Part shown: piece after piece, positions 16,599 to 26,006 of the stretch | Numbering within the stretch: the first letter of the stretch is position 1 | Layout: each line of letters starts with the position of its first letter | NCBI RefSeq assembly: GCF_024347455.1 | Contig: NZ_AP025483.1 | Span: 2,418,001-2,482,000, forward strand | DNA length: 64,000 bases | Reading direction: 5' to 3' | Source of the DNA: Vibrio echinoideorum | Lineage (GTDB): Bacteria; Pseudomonadota; Gammaproteobacteria; Enterobacterales; Vibrionaceae | Position numbers and translations under genes: made by a program | Notes under the pieces: model-generated | What the model was told of the DNA's origin: nothing | The model's database searches: none | What the model saw: only the letters and a program-made list of their open reading frames with translations

Positions 16599-17375
16599 CT
16601 ACAATCTGCCTTCAACTGAAGCCAGCCAAGTTGGCAATTGCTCTCTAAACCAATTGATGTATTTCGAAGCTTCAGGGTTGTTACGCGTGACTAATATATT
16701 CGTGACTTCGACTACGATCCAGCTTTTCGCGATGATCAATTGCTTTATTAAATCTTCACGAGGAATCAAGGTGTTATGGCAAAGGTACTGATCAACAATG
16801 CGCTCATAATCAGACAAGGAACCCATTCGCGAAACGAGTGGTGCCAAATCTATCGCGGGGCTACCAAAACCAAAACGCTCCCAATCAAATAGGACCAACT
16901 GTCCATTATCTCTTCTCCCCCAATTGCCCTCGTTCGCATCACCAGAAACCAAAGTTTGATGCTTAAAAAGATCGCTACTCAATTGCTGAATGCACAGCAA
17001 ACCGTCTTGGGTTACTTGAGGTAATTTCAGAGATGCTAAAGCAGTACTCGTATCACTCGCTGTCCAACAATGCTCTTTGACTTTAAAACTAGGCACATAT
17101 TGAGATTGATGAATACAAGAGAGTTGCTGATACACATCAGCCGTGGCTTGAAGTTCGGGTAAGTTCAAAGAACGAGGAATGTATTCGATAAATAGGTTAT
17201 CGCCTTCAACAGCCAGTAACTCAGGGCTATGCACACCAAATAGTTGTTTTGCAGCACATTGGTAAAAGGAAATCTCTACGCCACCAGCACCTTGCTTTCG
17301 AATACAAGGTTCACCATTACACTCTCCCAATGAAACTCGAGCAGACCCCATTTTAGATAGATCTTTGGTGCTCAT
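16599..17375 (-). CDS. APH-fold phosphotransferase-like protein (first of two)
   Basis: 258 residues from ATG 17375, which has GCGAGGAC 6-11 bases before it; in-frame starts upstream lack this. The aminoglycoside-phosphotransferase/choline-kinase fold is shown by 'LVSGDANEGNWGRRDNGQLVLFDWERFGFGSPAIDLAPL', that is, the catalytic Asp, the following Asn and the metal-binding Asp of DWE. The catalytic loop has SGDANEGN instead of the usual HGD. Substrate unknown; a small alcohol or sugar rather than an antibiotic is most likely for a chromosomal gene. It is the third gene of a minus-strand string: LysE, APH-2, APH-1. Confidence 0.75.
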   Translation of the reverse strand: MSTKDLSKMGSARVSLGECNGEPCIRKQGAGGVEISFYQCAAKQLFGVHSPELLAVEGDNLFIEYIPRSLNLPELQATADVYQQLSCIHQSQYVPSFKVKEHCWTASDTSTALASLKLPQVTQDGLLCIQQLSSDLFKHQTLVSGDANEGNWGRRDNGQLVLFDWERFGFGSPAIDLAPLVSRMGSLSDYERIVDQYLCHNTLIPREDLIKQLIIAKSWIVVEVTNILVTRNNPEASKYINWFREQLPTWLASVEGRL

Positions 17376-17438
17376 TGAGTGTCCTCGCATAATAAAGTGA
17401 AACAAATAACGTATAGGGCTAGCTATCTAAAAACAGAC

Positions 17439-18449
17439 TTATTTAAAAAGTGCAGACTCAATTAATGACCATTGCTGTTCAAAAGGTTCAAATTCCTTAT
17501 GAGGAATGAATTTTTGAGCGGCTAAGTTCTGTTTCACGTACACCTCTTCTAAAGCCCATATGTGGTGGTCAGCAAAAATACCCCATGCACGAGCACCATC
17601 GATAAAACTATCTCGTGTAAGCTCGTTAATAGATAAGTACCCGTTAATGAATTCGACCGACTTCTTAACCTCCATATCAAACATATACATGCAAGCACGA
17701 GCAATTTCATAGGCTGGTGGCATATATTGAATCAAGTCCCAATCAATAATTCCACTCACCCTTGAGCGTTCGTCAAAGAAGAGATTAAAGTGGTGGTAAT
17801 CCCCATGAATGAGTGCTCTTTCTGTCTTAGTCTCGTAAGAGTGAATGCTTTGACCGCTAGATAAAAAGTGACGTTTCTGTTTAGCTCTTTGCAATGCCCA
17901 GTCGTTCTCGGTGCCTTGCTCACTTTTCGATTCAATAAGGTAAATGATCTTATCAAGACGCTGTAACCATACCTCTCGATTCCATGACAGTTGGACAACT
18001 GGAAACGCCTCATTTGAAAACTTAGTTCGAGGACAATGACTCAACTGTTGATGGAGCTTCGCGAGGGTAATACCAGCTTCATATGCGTGATTGGTCGTCA
18101 AAGCATGTTTATCGATCAACGAGCCGTGAGCCTCCGGAAATAACGCATAGTATTCAGATCCAAACTTAACAAAGCTTTTACCATCAGAGGTAAGACATGG
18201 CTTAACGATACTTAAGATTTTCTGAGATAAGAATAGCAACAATTCATGCTCATTCTTTATACGGTTAACATCGCTAGTCCGGTACTTTCGTAAAAATAAA
18301 GCGGGTGTAGACCCAACCTTATAGACAGAATTAGTTGCACCGAAAGTAACCTCCGCTAATGAAACATCAGTTTCGTATTTTAGCCAATGAGAAAGAACGT
18401 CTGTTCGTATCATATTGCTATAGTCTTTTTTACCTTTTGAAATCTTCAT
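17439..18449 (-). CDS. APH-fold phosphotransferase, SrkA/homoserine-kinase-like
   Basis: 336 residues (an alternative start, ATG 18413, fits family length slightly better). N-lobe: 'VTFGATNSVYKVGSTPALFLRKYRTSD'. C-lobe catalytic block 'RALIHGDYHHFNLFFDERSRVSGIIDWDLIQYMPPAYEIARAC' with HGD, N and D of the DWD motif. This resembles the phosphotransferase enzyme family that includes ThrB-II homoserine kinase and SrkA. It starts only 3 bases after the LysE-type transporter gene ends, so the two are cotranscribed. An amino-alcohol or amino-acid-derived substrate exported by its partner is plausible but unproven. Confidence 0.78.
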   Translation of the reverse strand: MKISKGKKDYSNMIRTDVLSHWLKYETDVSLAEVTFGATNSVYKVGSTPALFLRKYRTSDVNRIKNEHELLLFLSQKILSIVKPCLTSDGKSFVKFGSEYYALFPEAHGSLIDKHALTTNHAYEAGITLAKLHQQLSHCPRTKFSNEAFPVVQLSWNREVWLQRLDKIIYLIESKSEQGTENDWALQRAKQKRHFLSSGQSIHSYETKTERALIHGDYHHFNLFFDERSRVSGIIDWDLIQYMPPAYEIARACMYMFDMEVKKSVEFINGYLSINELTRDSFIDGARAWGIFADHHIWALEEVYVKQNLAAQKFIPHKEFEPFEQQWSLIESALFK

Positions 18450-18452
18450 TAG

Positions 18453-19067
18453 CTACTGTCGGCTGATCAGTAGATTCGCACCAGATAGAGCAAGAAACAC
18501 CGAGCAGGCTTTATTGAAGCGCTTGGCCATTTGAGGTTTTGAAAACCAATTTCGTAGATATAAGCCAAAAGCGGCATAGATAGAAATCGCGAGCATTTCT
18601 AATACTAAGAATGTGCTTCCGAGGATGAAGAATTGCGTGTTTACATTAGCGGTGACATCGACAAATTGAGGAAGGAATGCAGTAAAAATGAGTATCGCTT
18701 TTGGATTGCCCGCCGCGAGCGCGAACTCTTGCTTAACAAGACCAAACCAATCCTTATTTCGTTCAATATCCGCGACTGGGCTAGTTTGTGAGCGCCATAA
18801 GTTAAACGCAATCCACAATAAATACATGGCGCCAAACAGCTTGATGAGAAAGAACAAGGTTTCAGAAGTATAAAGCACAACGGCTAAGCCCGATGCAGCT
18901 AACGCGATCATGCCAGAAAAGGCAGCAATTCTTCCTAACCCAGCAACTAAAGCAGCTTGAAATCCATAACAGCGAGCGTTGTTCATCGACAATAGATTAT
19001 TTGGGCCCGGCGTCATGTTGAGCGCAAAACAGGCAGGGATAAACAGCAGTAACTTCCATATTTCCAT
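18453..19067 (-). CDS. LysE/RhtB-family amino-acid exporter
   Basis: 204 residues, six predicted membrane helices. The N-terminal 'ALNMTPGPNNLLSMNNARCYGFQAALVAGLGR' is the LysE/RhtB signature, and 'GNPKAILIFTAFLPQFV' is the conserved mid-protein motif. The family exports amino acids such as homoserine, threonine or lysine. It is first in a minus-strand string with two APH-fold kinases. Substrate cannot be assigned. Confidence 0.9.
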   Translation of the reverse strand: MEIWKLLLFIPACFALNMTPGPNNLLSMNNARCYGFQAALVAGLGRIAAFSGMIALAASGLAVVLYTSETLFFLIKLFGAMYLLWIAFNLWRSQTSPVADIERNKDWFGLVKQEFALAAGNPKAILIFTAFLPQFVDVTANVNTQFFILGSTFLVLEMLAISIYAAFGLYLRNWFSKPQMAKRFNKACSVFLALSGANLLISRQ

Positions 19068-19197
19068 TGGGTGCTTCCTAGTTACAATATGCCAAGGTTA
19101 TTGAATCGTTTAACGCAATATTACCTTTTATAACAGCATTTGAAATCTTTTATAGTAACACTTGAAAGCTGTGCCAATACTCTGCCACCCCCTTGAA

Positions 19198-19515
19198 TTA
19201 GTTTTCGAAGAATTGCTCGTATTCTGGAGTCGACAGGTTTTCCGCAACCCCAATCTCGCCGACGATATAAATCGCACTCGCGAGAGTTTCTAACGTTTGA
19301 TTCGGCTCGCGTTCAGGTACGTCGCCAACAACCGGAACAGATTTAGGTTCAGAGACAGAATTACAAACAACACTTTCACATACGATGTTTTGTTGTTCCA
19401 ACGAGATGGCTTCTGGTACATCAAAGCCTCCTGCTGATAAATCAGAGTTAGAAAGGTCTAAAGCACCGTAAGAGAAGGTCGAAAACAGAGCTGAAAGTAC
19501 AATCCACTTATTCAT
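19198..19515 (-). CDS. Small secreted hypothetical protein
   Basis: 105 residues from the ATG at 19515, which follows GGAAAGAATT. A signal peptide (MNKWIVLSALFSTFSYG, cut near residue 17) is followed by an acidic region with two Cys (CESVVCNSV) and the motif 'EREPNQTLETLASAIYIVGEIGVAENLSTPEYEQFF'. I recognise no family. It is unlinked to its neighbours, 140 bases downstream of the polysaccharide cluster and divergent from nothing. Confidence 0.55.
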   Translation of the reverse strand: MNKWIVLSALFSTFSYGALDLSNSDLSAGGFDVPEAISLEQQNIVCESVVCNSVSEPKSVPVVGDVPEREPNQTLETLASAIYIVGEIGVAENLSTPEYEQFFEN

Positions 19516-19654
19516 AATTCTTTCCATAGTTAATATTCATCAAACTTATAAATACTATCTAATCATAAACATTATGAACAGTGTTTTATTTAAAATTTCT
19601 AAGACTTTTGATTCACTGACTTAGAAACATTCGAGTTCTGAATAGGAGGTAATA

Positions 19655-21091
19655 TCAACTTACCTGTGAATGTTTGTTTGACGTGAACCTATCAAGTACC
19701 GCCTGAGGGATCATGATGACCGAGTATTTAATAAAGGCCACAAGCGTCATCACTGCCACAAAGCTTCCTAAAATAAAGTCATGAACATCAACGAGCACCA
19801 ATCCGAGCAATCGATCACAAGTGACCGCAACTACCGCAATACTGAGCGCTACAATCCACTTACTGTGCTGATAGGGTAACGGCTCCATTGTTTGACTAAC
19901 GAAATATAAAAGTAGTAATCGCAATATGTAAGTGCCACAGAGAACAACAATAACACCCCACACGCCATAAATGGGCGTTACGGTGACATAACCAATAGCG
20001 GCTAAGATCGCGCATCCGCCTTGAATCCACATTTGTGATTGACTTGAGTTTCCACTGAAACAGCCAAGATTCAAATAGTCACCTGCGTTCTTGATAACAC
20101 TAATGGCAAGTAATGCGACAACAATCGTACCCGCATATTGATAGCTACTAGGCAAAATTAGAGCGATAAAACCTGGAACAGTTAGAATCATCAAAGCACC
20201 CAATACGATGGCAAAATTAACGCCGACTAAGGCTTTATCAGCACAATGTTTACTGCCGCCTGTTTGTTGAAGAATGGCGACACGGTTTGGGAACCACCAA
20301 AGTGCATAGGGTTGTAATAACAATCCAAGAATCAACGCAAATTTACCACTGACTGCATAAATCGCCAGCTCTTCGACTCCAACGAAACTTGCCATGACCC
20401 AACGATCTAAACCCGTGATCATGTACATTGATGCCCCCCCGACCAAAGCGGGTAACCCAAACTTCAAGATCTTAGTGGAGTATTTAAAACAACCAAATGT
20501 TCCCATCTCTTGCCATTGATAGCGGACTAAACAGATCATTAGCAGCACACTAGAGACTGCAGCCGAAATCAACACACCATCAATACCATATCCGGCCTCA
20601 AGCAACGCAAAAGTCATGAAGGCTTGAACACCCGCTTTCAATACATTAAGCAGGCAGAATCGCTTCGCCATCGCGTTCATTCGCATTAGGGTAAGAGGAA
20701 TAGAGATTGCCCCATCAAGCATCGTAGGAATAAGCAGTAGTAAAATTTGGTAGGGTTGAAATTCGACGGGCAACATTAAGAGTAACAACGGCATACTGAG
20801 CGCAATTAATAGCCCTCCTAGTACACACACCAAAACACTTAACGTAAAACAGTTCGAGATGAGTTCCCGTTTTTCATCGCCATCAGCCACGCCCACATAA
20901 CGGTACATTGCCTCAACGATACCAAAGCTAAACAATATCGTTCCAATATCGGCTAACAAAACAATCGCTTCTAGAGAACCGTATTCTGCTAGCGTCATTT
21001 TGTGAGTAATGTAAGGAATCATCACTAGTGATATTCCTTTCATCATCACAATACCAATGGCGTAATAGGCTGACTGTTTTAAAGACCCCAT
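19655..21091 (-). CDS. Polysaccharide flippase (Wzx/MurJ-like, MOP superfamily)
   Basis: 478 residues from ATG 21091 (preceded by AGGTGATTGCT), with 12-14 hydrophobic helices. The N-terminal 'YYAIGIVMMKGISLVMIPYITHKMTLAEYGSLEAIVLLADIGTILFSFGIVEAMYRYVG' pattern is typical of the oligosaccharide flippase (RfbX/Wzx) family. It moves undecaprenyl-linked oligosaccharides across the inner membrane. The gene follows the GT2 gene by 16 bases in the same direction. With the divergent GT4 gene it forms a small surface-glycan locus; there is no polymerase (Wzy) in the window, so the product may need other loci. Confidence 0.85.
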   Translation of the reverse strand: MGSLKQSAYYAIGIVMMKGISLVMIPYITHKMTLAEYGSLEAIVLLADIGTILFSFGIVEAMYRYVGVADGDEKRELISNCFTLSVLVCVLGGLLIALSMPLLLLMLPVEFQPYQILLLLIPTMLDGAISIPLTLMRMNAMAKRFCLLNVLKAGVQAFMTFALLEAGYGIDGVLISAAVSSVLLMICLVRYQWQEMGTFGCFKYSTKILKFGLPALVGGASMYMITGLDRWVMASFVGVEELAIYAVSGKFALILGLLLQPYALWWFPNRVAILQQTGGSKHCADKALVGVNFAIVLGALMILTVPGFIALILPSSYQYAGTIVVALLAISVIKNAGDYLNLGCFSGNSSQSQMWIQGGCAILAAIGYVTVTPIYGVWGVIVVLCGTYILRLLLLYFVSQTMEPLPYQHSKWIVALSIAVVAVTCDRLLGLVLVDVHDFILGSFVAVMTLVAFIKYSVIMIPQAVLDRFTSNKHSQVS

Positions 21092-21107
21092 AGCAATCAC
21101 CTGTTCC

Positions 21108-22034
21108 TTACCATGCGGGTGTTAGGAAACTCTTACAGTCACCGATTAGGTGTCGTAACGTTCGCTTTTGAGGGGCCATAACCAAAGATCGAAAGCTATA
21201 AGCAACCGCCTGTTTGTTGTGGTGTAGACTTCGATAATAGTCAGCGTAGCCTTCTAGTATTCTCGCCTTTGCGATTTTAAAGCTAGAAGAAGGCAGGTTC
21301 CAACGTTCACTGCCATTTTGGTAACGCTGAAGAATAGTCTCTATAGACTGCAAATTCCTCAATTTGAAGCTTTCAGTTTGAGTGACAGAACTCGACCTCA
21401 TTAAATAACCAACCTGCACTGAATTCAGCACACCAATCTGATGATTCTCACTGAGTCGAAGCCACAACTCCCAATCTTCCCCATACTTTATATCAGCATT
21501 AAAACTGTCTGTTTGAGAGAACACATCAGCTCTAACCATCACTGTCGATGTACCAATCACGTTGTTTTCAATAATGAACTCTAGTGGCTTTTCAATATTG
21601 AAGAACAACTCATCTTTCTCTTGGAACTGTGACCAATAGCTAAAGCAGTCAATAATCACTTGGTAGTCTTCAGTGAGATGTTCGTAATTGGTAAAACTCA
21701 TCGCCAACTCAGGGTTTCGTTGATGGAACTCGATCTGTCGCTCGATTTTCTCTGGATACCAGAAATCGTCGGCATCTAAAAAAGCGATGAATTCACCGGT
21801 CGCCTTTTCGATCCCTAGGTTTCTGGCTTGAGGTGCACCTACACCCAGAGTCGCTATTTTAACTATACGTTCGTCGTGTATGGATGCGAGATAAGTTGAT
21901 GTTCCATCATTGCTGTTATCGTCAATAATGATTAATTCGATATCTTGATGAGTCTGTTTGAGTACGCTGCCGATTGCCTTCGGAAGATAGTCCAAACAAT
22001 TATAAGTAGGAATAACAATACTAACTTTAGCCAT
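21108..22034 (-). CDS. Family-2 glycosyltransferase
   Basis: 308 residues from ATG 22034, where the family N-terminus begins (MAKVSIVIPTYNCLDYLPKAI). 'IELIIIDDNSNDGTS' provides the nucleotide-sugar Asp, and 'GEFIAFLDADDFWYPEKIE' is the DxD-type metal site near residue 95. C-terminal residues 240-300 carry an all-helical tail. GT2 enzymes of this type add sugars to lipid-linked surface glycans at the cytoplasmic face. It precedes the flippase gene and probably shares its transcript. Confidence 0.88.
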   Translation of the reverse strand: MAKVSIVIPTYNCLDYLPKAIGSVLKQTHQDIELIIIDDNSNDGTSTYLASIHDERIVKIATLGVGAPQARNLGIEKATGEFIAFLDADDFWYPEKIERQIEFHQRNPELAMSFTNYEHLTEDYQVIIDCFSYWSQFQEKDELFFNIEKPLEFIIENNVIGTSTVMVRADVFSQTDSFNADIKYGEDWELWLRLSENHQIGVLNSVQVGYLMRSSSVTQTESFKLRNLQSIETILQRYQNGSERWNLPSSSFKIAKARILEGYADYYRSLHHNKQAVAYSFRSLVMAPQKRTLRHLIGDCKSFLTPAW

Positions 22035-22295
22035 AGTGACGCTCTCGAATTTATACGTTGTACAGCTACTTCTGCATATCCTGTGCCGAGCATTCCTCAC
22101 TATTAAACTGGCTTTATATCAGCAGCCTACGTGCTTGTTCGCAAAATGACGACCAAGCGCTGCCTGCAGAAATACTCAAATCTCCAATTTGAATGCCATT
22201 TTGAGAAAACCATTAAGAAGCGCCGAAAAAATACTCTTTCATCTTGGTTCGTATCTTGCTTAATCCATTTTAGTGGCCAGTAAAAGGAGCAAAAA

Positions 22296-23441
22296 ATGAA
22301 AAAAGTAGCATTTATAGCGCCTACCTACCCTGTACTGAGCGAGACATTCATTCAGACAGAAGTCGACTCCGTGAAAGCGTGTGGGCATCAGGTATGCGTA
22401 ATGGCATTCGAAGTAGAAGAAAGTGAAAAAGCTTTCGACTATGACATCGTGAAAATTGGCAAGGATGTTCGGGCGGGCAAGATAACTAGCATCAACTGGG
22501 TGGGTGTTGTCAAAGCGCTTTCGTTTGTATCTAAGCAGACTAGCATGCCGAAGAAGTCACTTTTCGCTTATGGATTTAAGTTGGCTTTACAACTCGCAGA
22601 AAAAGACGTTAACCATGTCCATGCTCACTTCTGCCAACACACCACTGCCCACGCTATTGTCGCCGCTAAGCTTCTCAACATCACTTGCTCGTTTGTCGCC
22701 CATGGCCATGATGTTTACGAATTCGCTTACGATATTGAACATAAGATTACATCGAGCGATTTTGTGGTCGCGGTCTGTAAAGACATGCTCACCGACTTTA
22801 ATCACATGGCAAAAGGTAATATTAAGCTCCTGCATTGCGGTGTAAATACCAAGCAATTTCAACTACACCCAAAGACCGAAACCAAGCAGCTTCGCTTTGT
22901 TTTCCTTGGAAGATTAGTTGAACAAAAAGGTATCCACTTTCTCATTGATGCCTTAGCACCCATAGCTGAGCCTCTCGACATTCATCTCGATATCGTCGGT
23001 ACTGGAGATCTAGAGTCCCAGTTAAAAGCGCAAGTCGAACAACAAGGGCTAACTCGAAATGTCAGCTTTCTTGGTTCAAAGCCTCATGGGTGGGTAAAAG
23101 AGCACTTACCGAGCTACGATTGTTTAGTCGCTCCTTTCTGCTTTTCAGAAACAGGTTGTGTCGATACTGGACCGTTAGTACTAAAAGAAGCCATGGCAGT
23201 CGGGACTCCCGTGATTACAACCAACATAATGGGCTGTAAGGAAATTGTCACATCTGACACCGGATTTTTAGTGAATGAAAAAAACGTCGAAGAGTTAAGA
23301 GAAAGCATAGAGCGTTTTGCGCAATTAAGTAGCGAGGACAAAACAGAAATGGGGATGATGGCAAGAACCCGAGTAGAGAAGCGATTTAACTCTCTTAAAC
23401 AAGCTCAACAACTGTCTCATTGGATAGAAAACCCAGTTTAA
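22296..23441 (+). CDS. Family-4 glycosyltransferase
   Basis: 381 residues. N-terminal 'KVAFIAPTYPVLSETFIQTEVDSV' and the 'HVHAHFCQHTTAHAIVAAKLL' segment belong to the acceptor-binding GT-B domain. The donor-binding part has 'LRFVFLGRLVEQKGIHFLIDAL' and 'CVDTGPLVLKEAMAVGTPVITTNIMGCKEIV' (EX7E-type motif). It uses a nucleotide-sugar with retention of configuration, in the cytoplasm. AAAAGGAGCAAAAA precedes the ATG. It is divergent from the GT2-flippase pair, separated by 261 bases. Confidence 0.87.
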   Translation: MKKVAFIAPTYPVLSETFIQTEVDSVKACGHQVCVMAFEVEESEKAFDYDIVKIGKDVRAGKITSINWVGVVKALSFVSKQTSMPKKSLFAYGFKLALQLAEKDVNHVHAHFCQHTTAHAIVAAKLLNITCSFVAHGHDVYEFAYDIEHKITSSDFVVAVCKDMLTDFNHMAKGNIKLLHCGVNTKQFQLHPKTETKQLRFVFLGRLVEQKGIHFLIDALAPIAEPLDIHLDIVGTGDLESQLKAQVEQQGLTRNVSFLGSKPHGWVKEHLPSYDCLVAPFCFSETGCVDTGPLVLKEAMAVGTPVITTNIMGCKEIVTSDTGFLVNEKNVEELRESIERFAQLSSEDKTEMGMMARTRVEKRFNSLKQAQQLSHWIENPV

Positions 23442-23515
23442 GACTATCTAAAAACACGCAGATAGATGTGAAATGAATTAGAAACTAAAAATTAGAAGAG
23501 AAAGACACAAACCAT

Positions 23516-23544
23516 AGCGTTACATTGATGCGCACTGTAACGCT
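23516..23544. terminator. Stem-loop downstream of the GT4 gene
   Basis: AGCGTTACA / TGTAACGCT, a 9-bp perfect stem with an 11-base loop, between the convergent GT4 and RNase H genes. It lacks a T run on either side, so termination is uncertain. Confidence 0.45.
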
Positions 23545-23628
23545 TAATATGGTATGAGTTTGGATAAAACTCGCCCTACGCTGGGCTAGACTTGCTTCCG
23601 TGATTAAAAAACAGCTCGCCGAGCTTTC

Positions 23629-24402
23629 TTAACCCGCTCGCAACGCTAATATCTCAGTAAGATCGTCTGTCTCTGTATATCGATTCAGATCTTGTTCTTT
23701 AGAAGCAATCGCAACGATAGACATTCGATCTGCAAGTTCATTACCTTCAATACCAACGTGACCGTTAACATGGTGGATAGTGATTTGAGAAGCGAGCTCT
23801 TGGTACATCGCATAAGCTGGCTTGATGATATCGAGGTTTTTGATTTCACCACCCGACTTCGTCCAACCTTTTTTCTCCCAACCCGTTACCCACTTAGTAA
23901 TACAGTCAATCGAGTATTTTGAATCACTATAAATTGCAACAGACAAGCCGGCTTGCAGTTTCTCTTTTGCAATTATAAATGCTTGCTTCAAACCTTGTAG
24001 CTCTGCGGTATTGTTAGTACCCATTGGTTGGTAAAGACCATACCACAACTCAGTTAAATCGTTGTTCAGGTACACCGCTAAACCTGTACCGGCTTCACCT
24101 GGGTTTGGCTCACAACCGCCATCAGTAAAGATCTTGATATCAAAAGGCATATCAGTGATTTGTTGTTGAGAGAGAGGCGGAACCTTCGCTTTAGTCGCCT
24201 TACCCGCAGAGCTTGGCTTTGTAGCCGAAGAACCTGACGCAGACGACGTTTTACCACCGAAAGCAGATTCAGCCTCGCCTAATGTTGGAAACGATTTGTA
24301 TCGCGCGCCAGCAAAACCATCAACTTGCGATTTACACTCATTCCAAGTGGTAAAAATACCCGGTGTACGACCTTTCCAAACCACATAATATTTCTTAGCC
24401 AA
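23629..24402 (-). CDS. Ribonuclease HI with N-terminal caulimovirus-viroplasmin domain
   Basis: 257 residues in two domains. Residues 4-46 ('KYYVVWKGRTPGIFTTWNECKSQVDGFAGARYKSF') are the Cauli_VI/viroplasmin RNA-binding domain known from eukaryotic RNase H1. A Ser/Ala/Pro linker follows. Residues 88-235 are the RNase H catalytic domain with D in 'FTDGGCEPNPG', E in 'NTAELQGLK', D in 'YSDSKYS' and a final D in 'GHVGIEGNELADRM'. It degrades RNA of RNA-DNA hybrids. This is distinct from the housekeeping rnhA, which lacks the extra domain. Confidence 0.9.
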   Translation of the reverse strand: MAKKYYVVWKGRTPGIFTTWNECKSQVDGFAGARYKSFPTLGEAESAFGGKTSSASGSSATKPSSAGKATKAKVPPLSQQQITDMPFDIKIFTDGGCEPNPGEAGTGLAVYLNNDLTELWYGLYQPMGTNNTAELQGLKQAFIIAKEKLQAGLSVAIYSDSKYSIDCITKWVTGWEKKGWTKSGGEIKNLDIIKPAYAMYQELASQITIHHVNGHVGIEGNELADRMSIVAIASKEQDLNRYTETDDLTEILALRAG

Positions 24403-24483
24403 ACTAACTCCTTACCAGAACCTTAAAACACAAACAGTGAATCGGTACATTAGATGCCACCATGTCATACGTTGCAAGGTCAA

Positions 24484-24789
24484 TCAGTCAAAAACAGGTC
24501 TAAAAAAGCTTCGCTCATAACTCACGATGCAATCAACTTCATCTGCAAATTCAAACGCTTTAATACACTCAGCATCGCTCAGCGATTTAATCCGATACTC
24601 TTCATAGGCAGCCAAGCTTTCAAAGGTAAACAGCGCCAAAGCAATATTGCTCGCCCCTTCCGACGGCAAGAAATAACCATTGTGTTGGCCACCAAATTTA
24701 GCGACCAAAGGAATCCACATTTTAGCGTAGGTTTCGAACTCCTTTGTTTTCTTAGGATCAATCACATATCGAACATAACAAGTAATCAT
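24484..24789 (-). CDS. NIPSNAP-family protein
   Basis: 101 residues, one ferredoxin-like domain: 'TCYVRYVIDPKKTKEFETYAKMWIPLVAKFGGQHNGYFLPSEGASNIALALFTFESLAAYEEYR'. The 'GGxxxGYFLPSEG' and 'FESLAAYEEYR' elements match bacterial NIPSNAP proteins. Function unknown. It stands alone, convergent with nothing, 50 bases upstream of the azlD stop. Confidence 0.78.
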   Translation of the reverse strand: MITCYVRYVIDPKKTKEFETYAKMWIPLVAKFGGQHNGYFLPSEGASNIALALFTFESLAAYEEYRIKSLSDAECIKAFEFADEVDCIVSYERSFFRPVFD

Positions 24790-24839
24790 ATCTATACAGC
24801 CCTTAAATCATGGGAGAAACATAAAACCTAAGTAGAAGC

Positions 24840-25169
24840 TCAAGAGAAAAGGTAATCAACTGCGACTAAGTTATAGAACAAAAACACGGCCATACTGACT
24901 CCAATCGTTAACAGCACATTGCCTGTTTTCCAAATCAACAGACCTGTGACCAGCGCGCCTATCAAGTATGGGTTTTCAAGGCTTGGCCAAAATGTCTGCT
25001 CTGGTGCAAATACAATCGGCCCCCAAATTGCGGTAAGCACAGCTGGGCTTGAATAGCGTAACAGGCGACGCGTGGTTTGATTTAATCGAAGCGGGATTGC
25101 TGGCTCTAGAAACAGGTACCGACTAAAGAAAACAATCGCAGTCATGAGTAATATCGTTAACCAAATCAT
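24840..25169 (-). CDS. azlD: AzlD-type small subunit of a branched-chain amino-acid exporter
   Basis: 109 residues, four hydrophobic helices. The 'TRRLLRYSSPAVLTAIWGPIVF' segment is typical of AzlD. It pairs with AzlC, encoded immediately upstream with 2 bases between the genes, to export valine, leucine, isoleucine or analogues across the inner membrane. Confidence 0.87.
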   Translation of the reverse strand: MIWLTILLMTAIVFFSRYLFLEPAIPLRLNQTTRRLLRYSSPAVLTAIWGPIVFAPEQTFWPSLENPYLIGALVTGLLIWKTGNVLLTIGVSMAVFLFYNLVAVDYLFS

Positions 25170-25171
25170 CT

Positions 25172-25900
25172 CTATTTCTCCTCCACAATTGTCTTGTTGC
25201 CGTTGTTTCGCTCTTGGAACGATTCGCTGATAAAGCCCGCTAACATACCGGCAATCGCTGCAATCATTAGCCCGCCCTCAATATTGTTAACCGACATGGC
25301 AACCGAAGTGACCAATGAAACCACCACACACACTACGACGGGTAGAGTTCGGATTAATGGGAACACCAAGGCGATAAAGGTTGCTGCGACCGCGAAATCG
25401 AGCCCAATTTCATTGAGTGAAGGAATTTGGCTTCCCGCGACAATGCCAACGAAGCTCGCGATATTCCAAACGAGGTAAAAACCACCACCTACACCCGCAG
25501 CGTACCAACGATTAAATTCTTTCTGAGACTGCCCACTACAAATCGCGAACAGCTCATCGGTGAGCCAAAATCCAAGTAATAGGCGCCAACGCGCAGGAAG
25601 ATGGCTGATTTTGTCACGCATCGATACGCTGTACAGAAAGTGCCTTGAGGTGATGAACAGTGTGGTCAACAACATGGTGCCTAAACCAATACCCGCTTTG
25701 AACATACCCGCAGCGACAAGTTGTGCAGAGCCAGCAAAGAGAATAGCCGACATCGCTTGTGCTTGAAGCTGATTCAGTCCAGCATCTATCGCATACGAGC
25801 CCGCTAATATGCCCCACGGTATGACGGCAATACTTAACGGCATCGCTGCCATAACGCCTTTCCATAACTGCGTACGTTTATCCATTGTGTTGTTATCCAT
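25172..25900 (-). CDS. azlC: AzlC-family branched-chain amino-acid exporter, large subunit
   Basis: 242 residues with 6-7 membrane helices. The 'AMPLSIAVIPWGILAGSYAIDAGLNQLQAQAMSAILFAGSAQLVA' block is the AzlC signature. Another ATG, five codons later, is also possible. It is the upstream partner of azlD and lies downstream of an AraC-type regulator gene in the same orientation with 106 bases between, an arrangement common in gammaproteobacteria. Confidence 0.88.
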   Translation of the reverse strand: MDNNTMDKRTQLWKGVMAAMPLSIAVIPWGILAGSYAIDAGLNQLQAQAMSAILFAGSAQLVAAGMFKAGIGLGTMLLTTLFITSRHFLYSVSMRDKISHLPARWRLLLGFWLTDELFAICSGQSQKEFNRWYAAGVGGGFYLVWNIASFVGIVAGSQIPSLNEIGLDFAVAATFIALVFPLIRTLPVVVCVVVSLVTSVAMSVNNIEGGLMIAAIAGMLAGFISESFQERNNGNKTIVEEK

Positions 25901-26006
25901 TTTTTCTAGTTCTCGTTACATTGGTTTTCCACTGTAAAAGAGCACTCACTTATTCGATTGTACAAATTTGCTTTATCGCCAAAGCACAAAGTTAAAAGCG
26001 ATCAAA

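Noticed and set aside
17439..18449. Aminoglycoside resistance kinase
   Set aside because: The fold fits but family members of this kind mostly act on metabolites; location in a chromosomal LysE string gives no support for antibiotic resistance.
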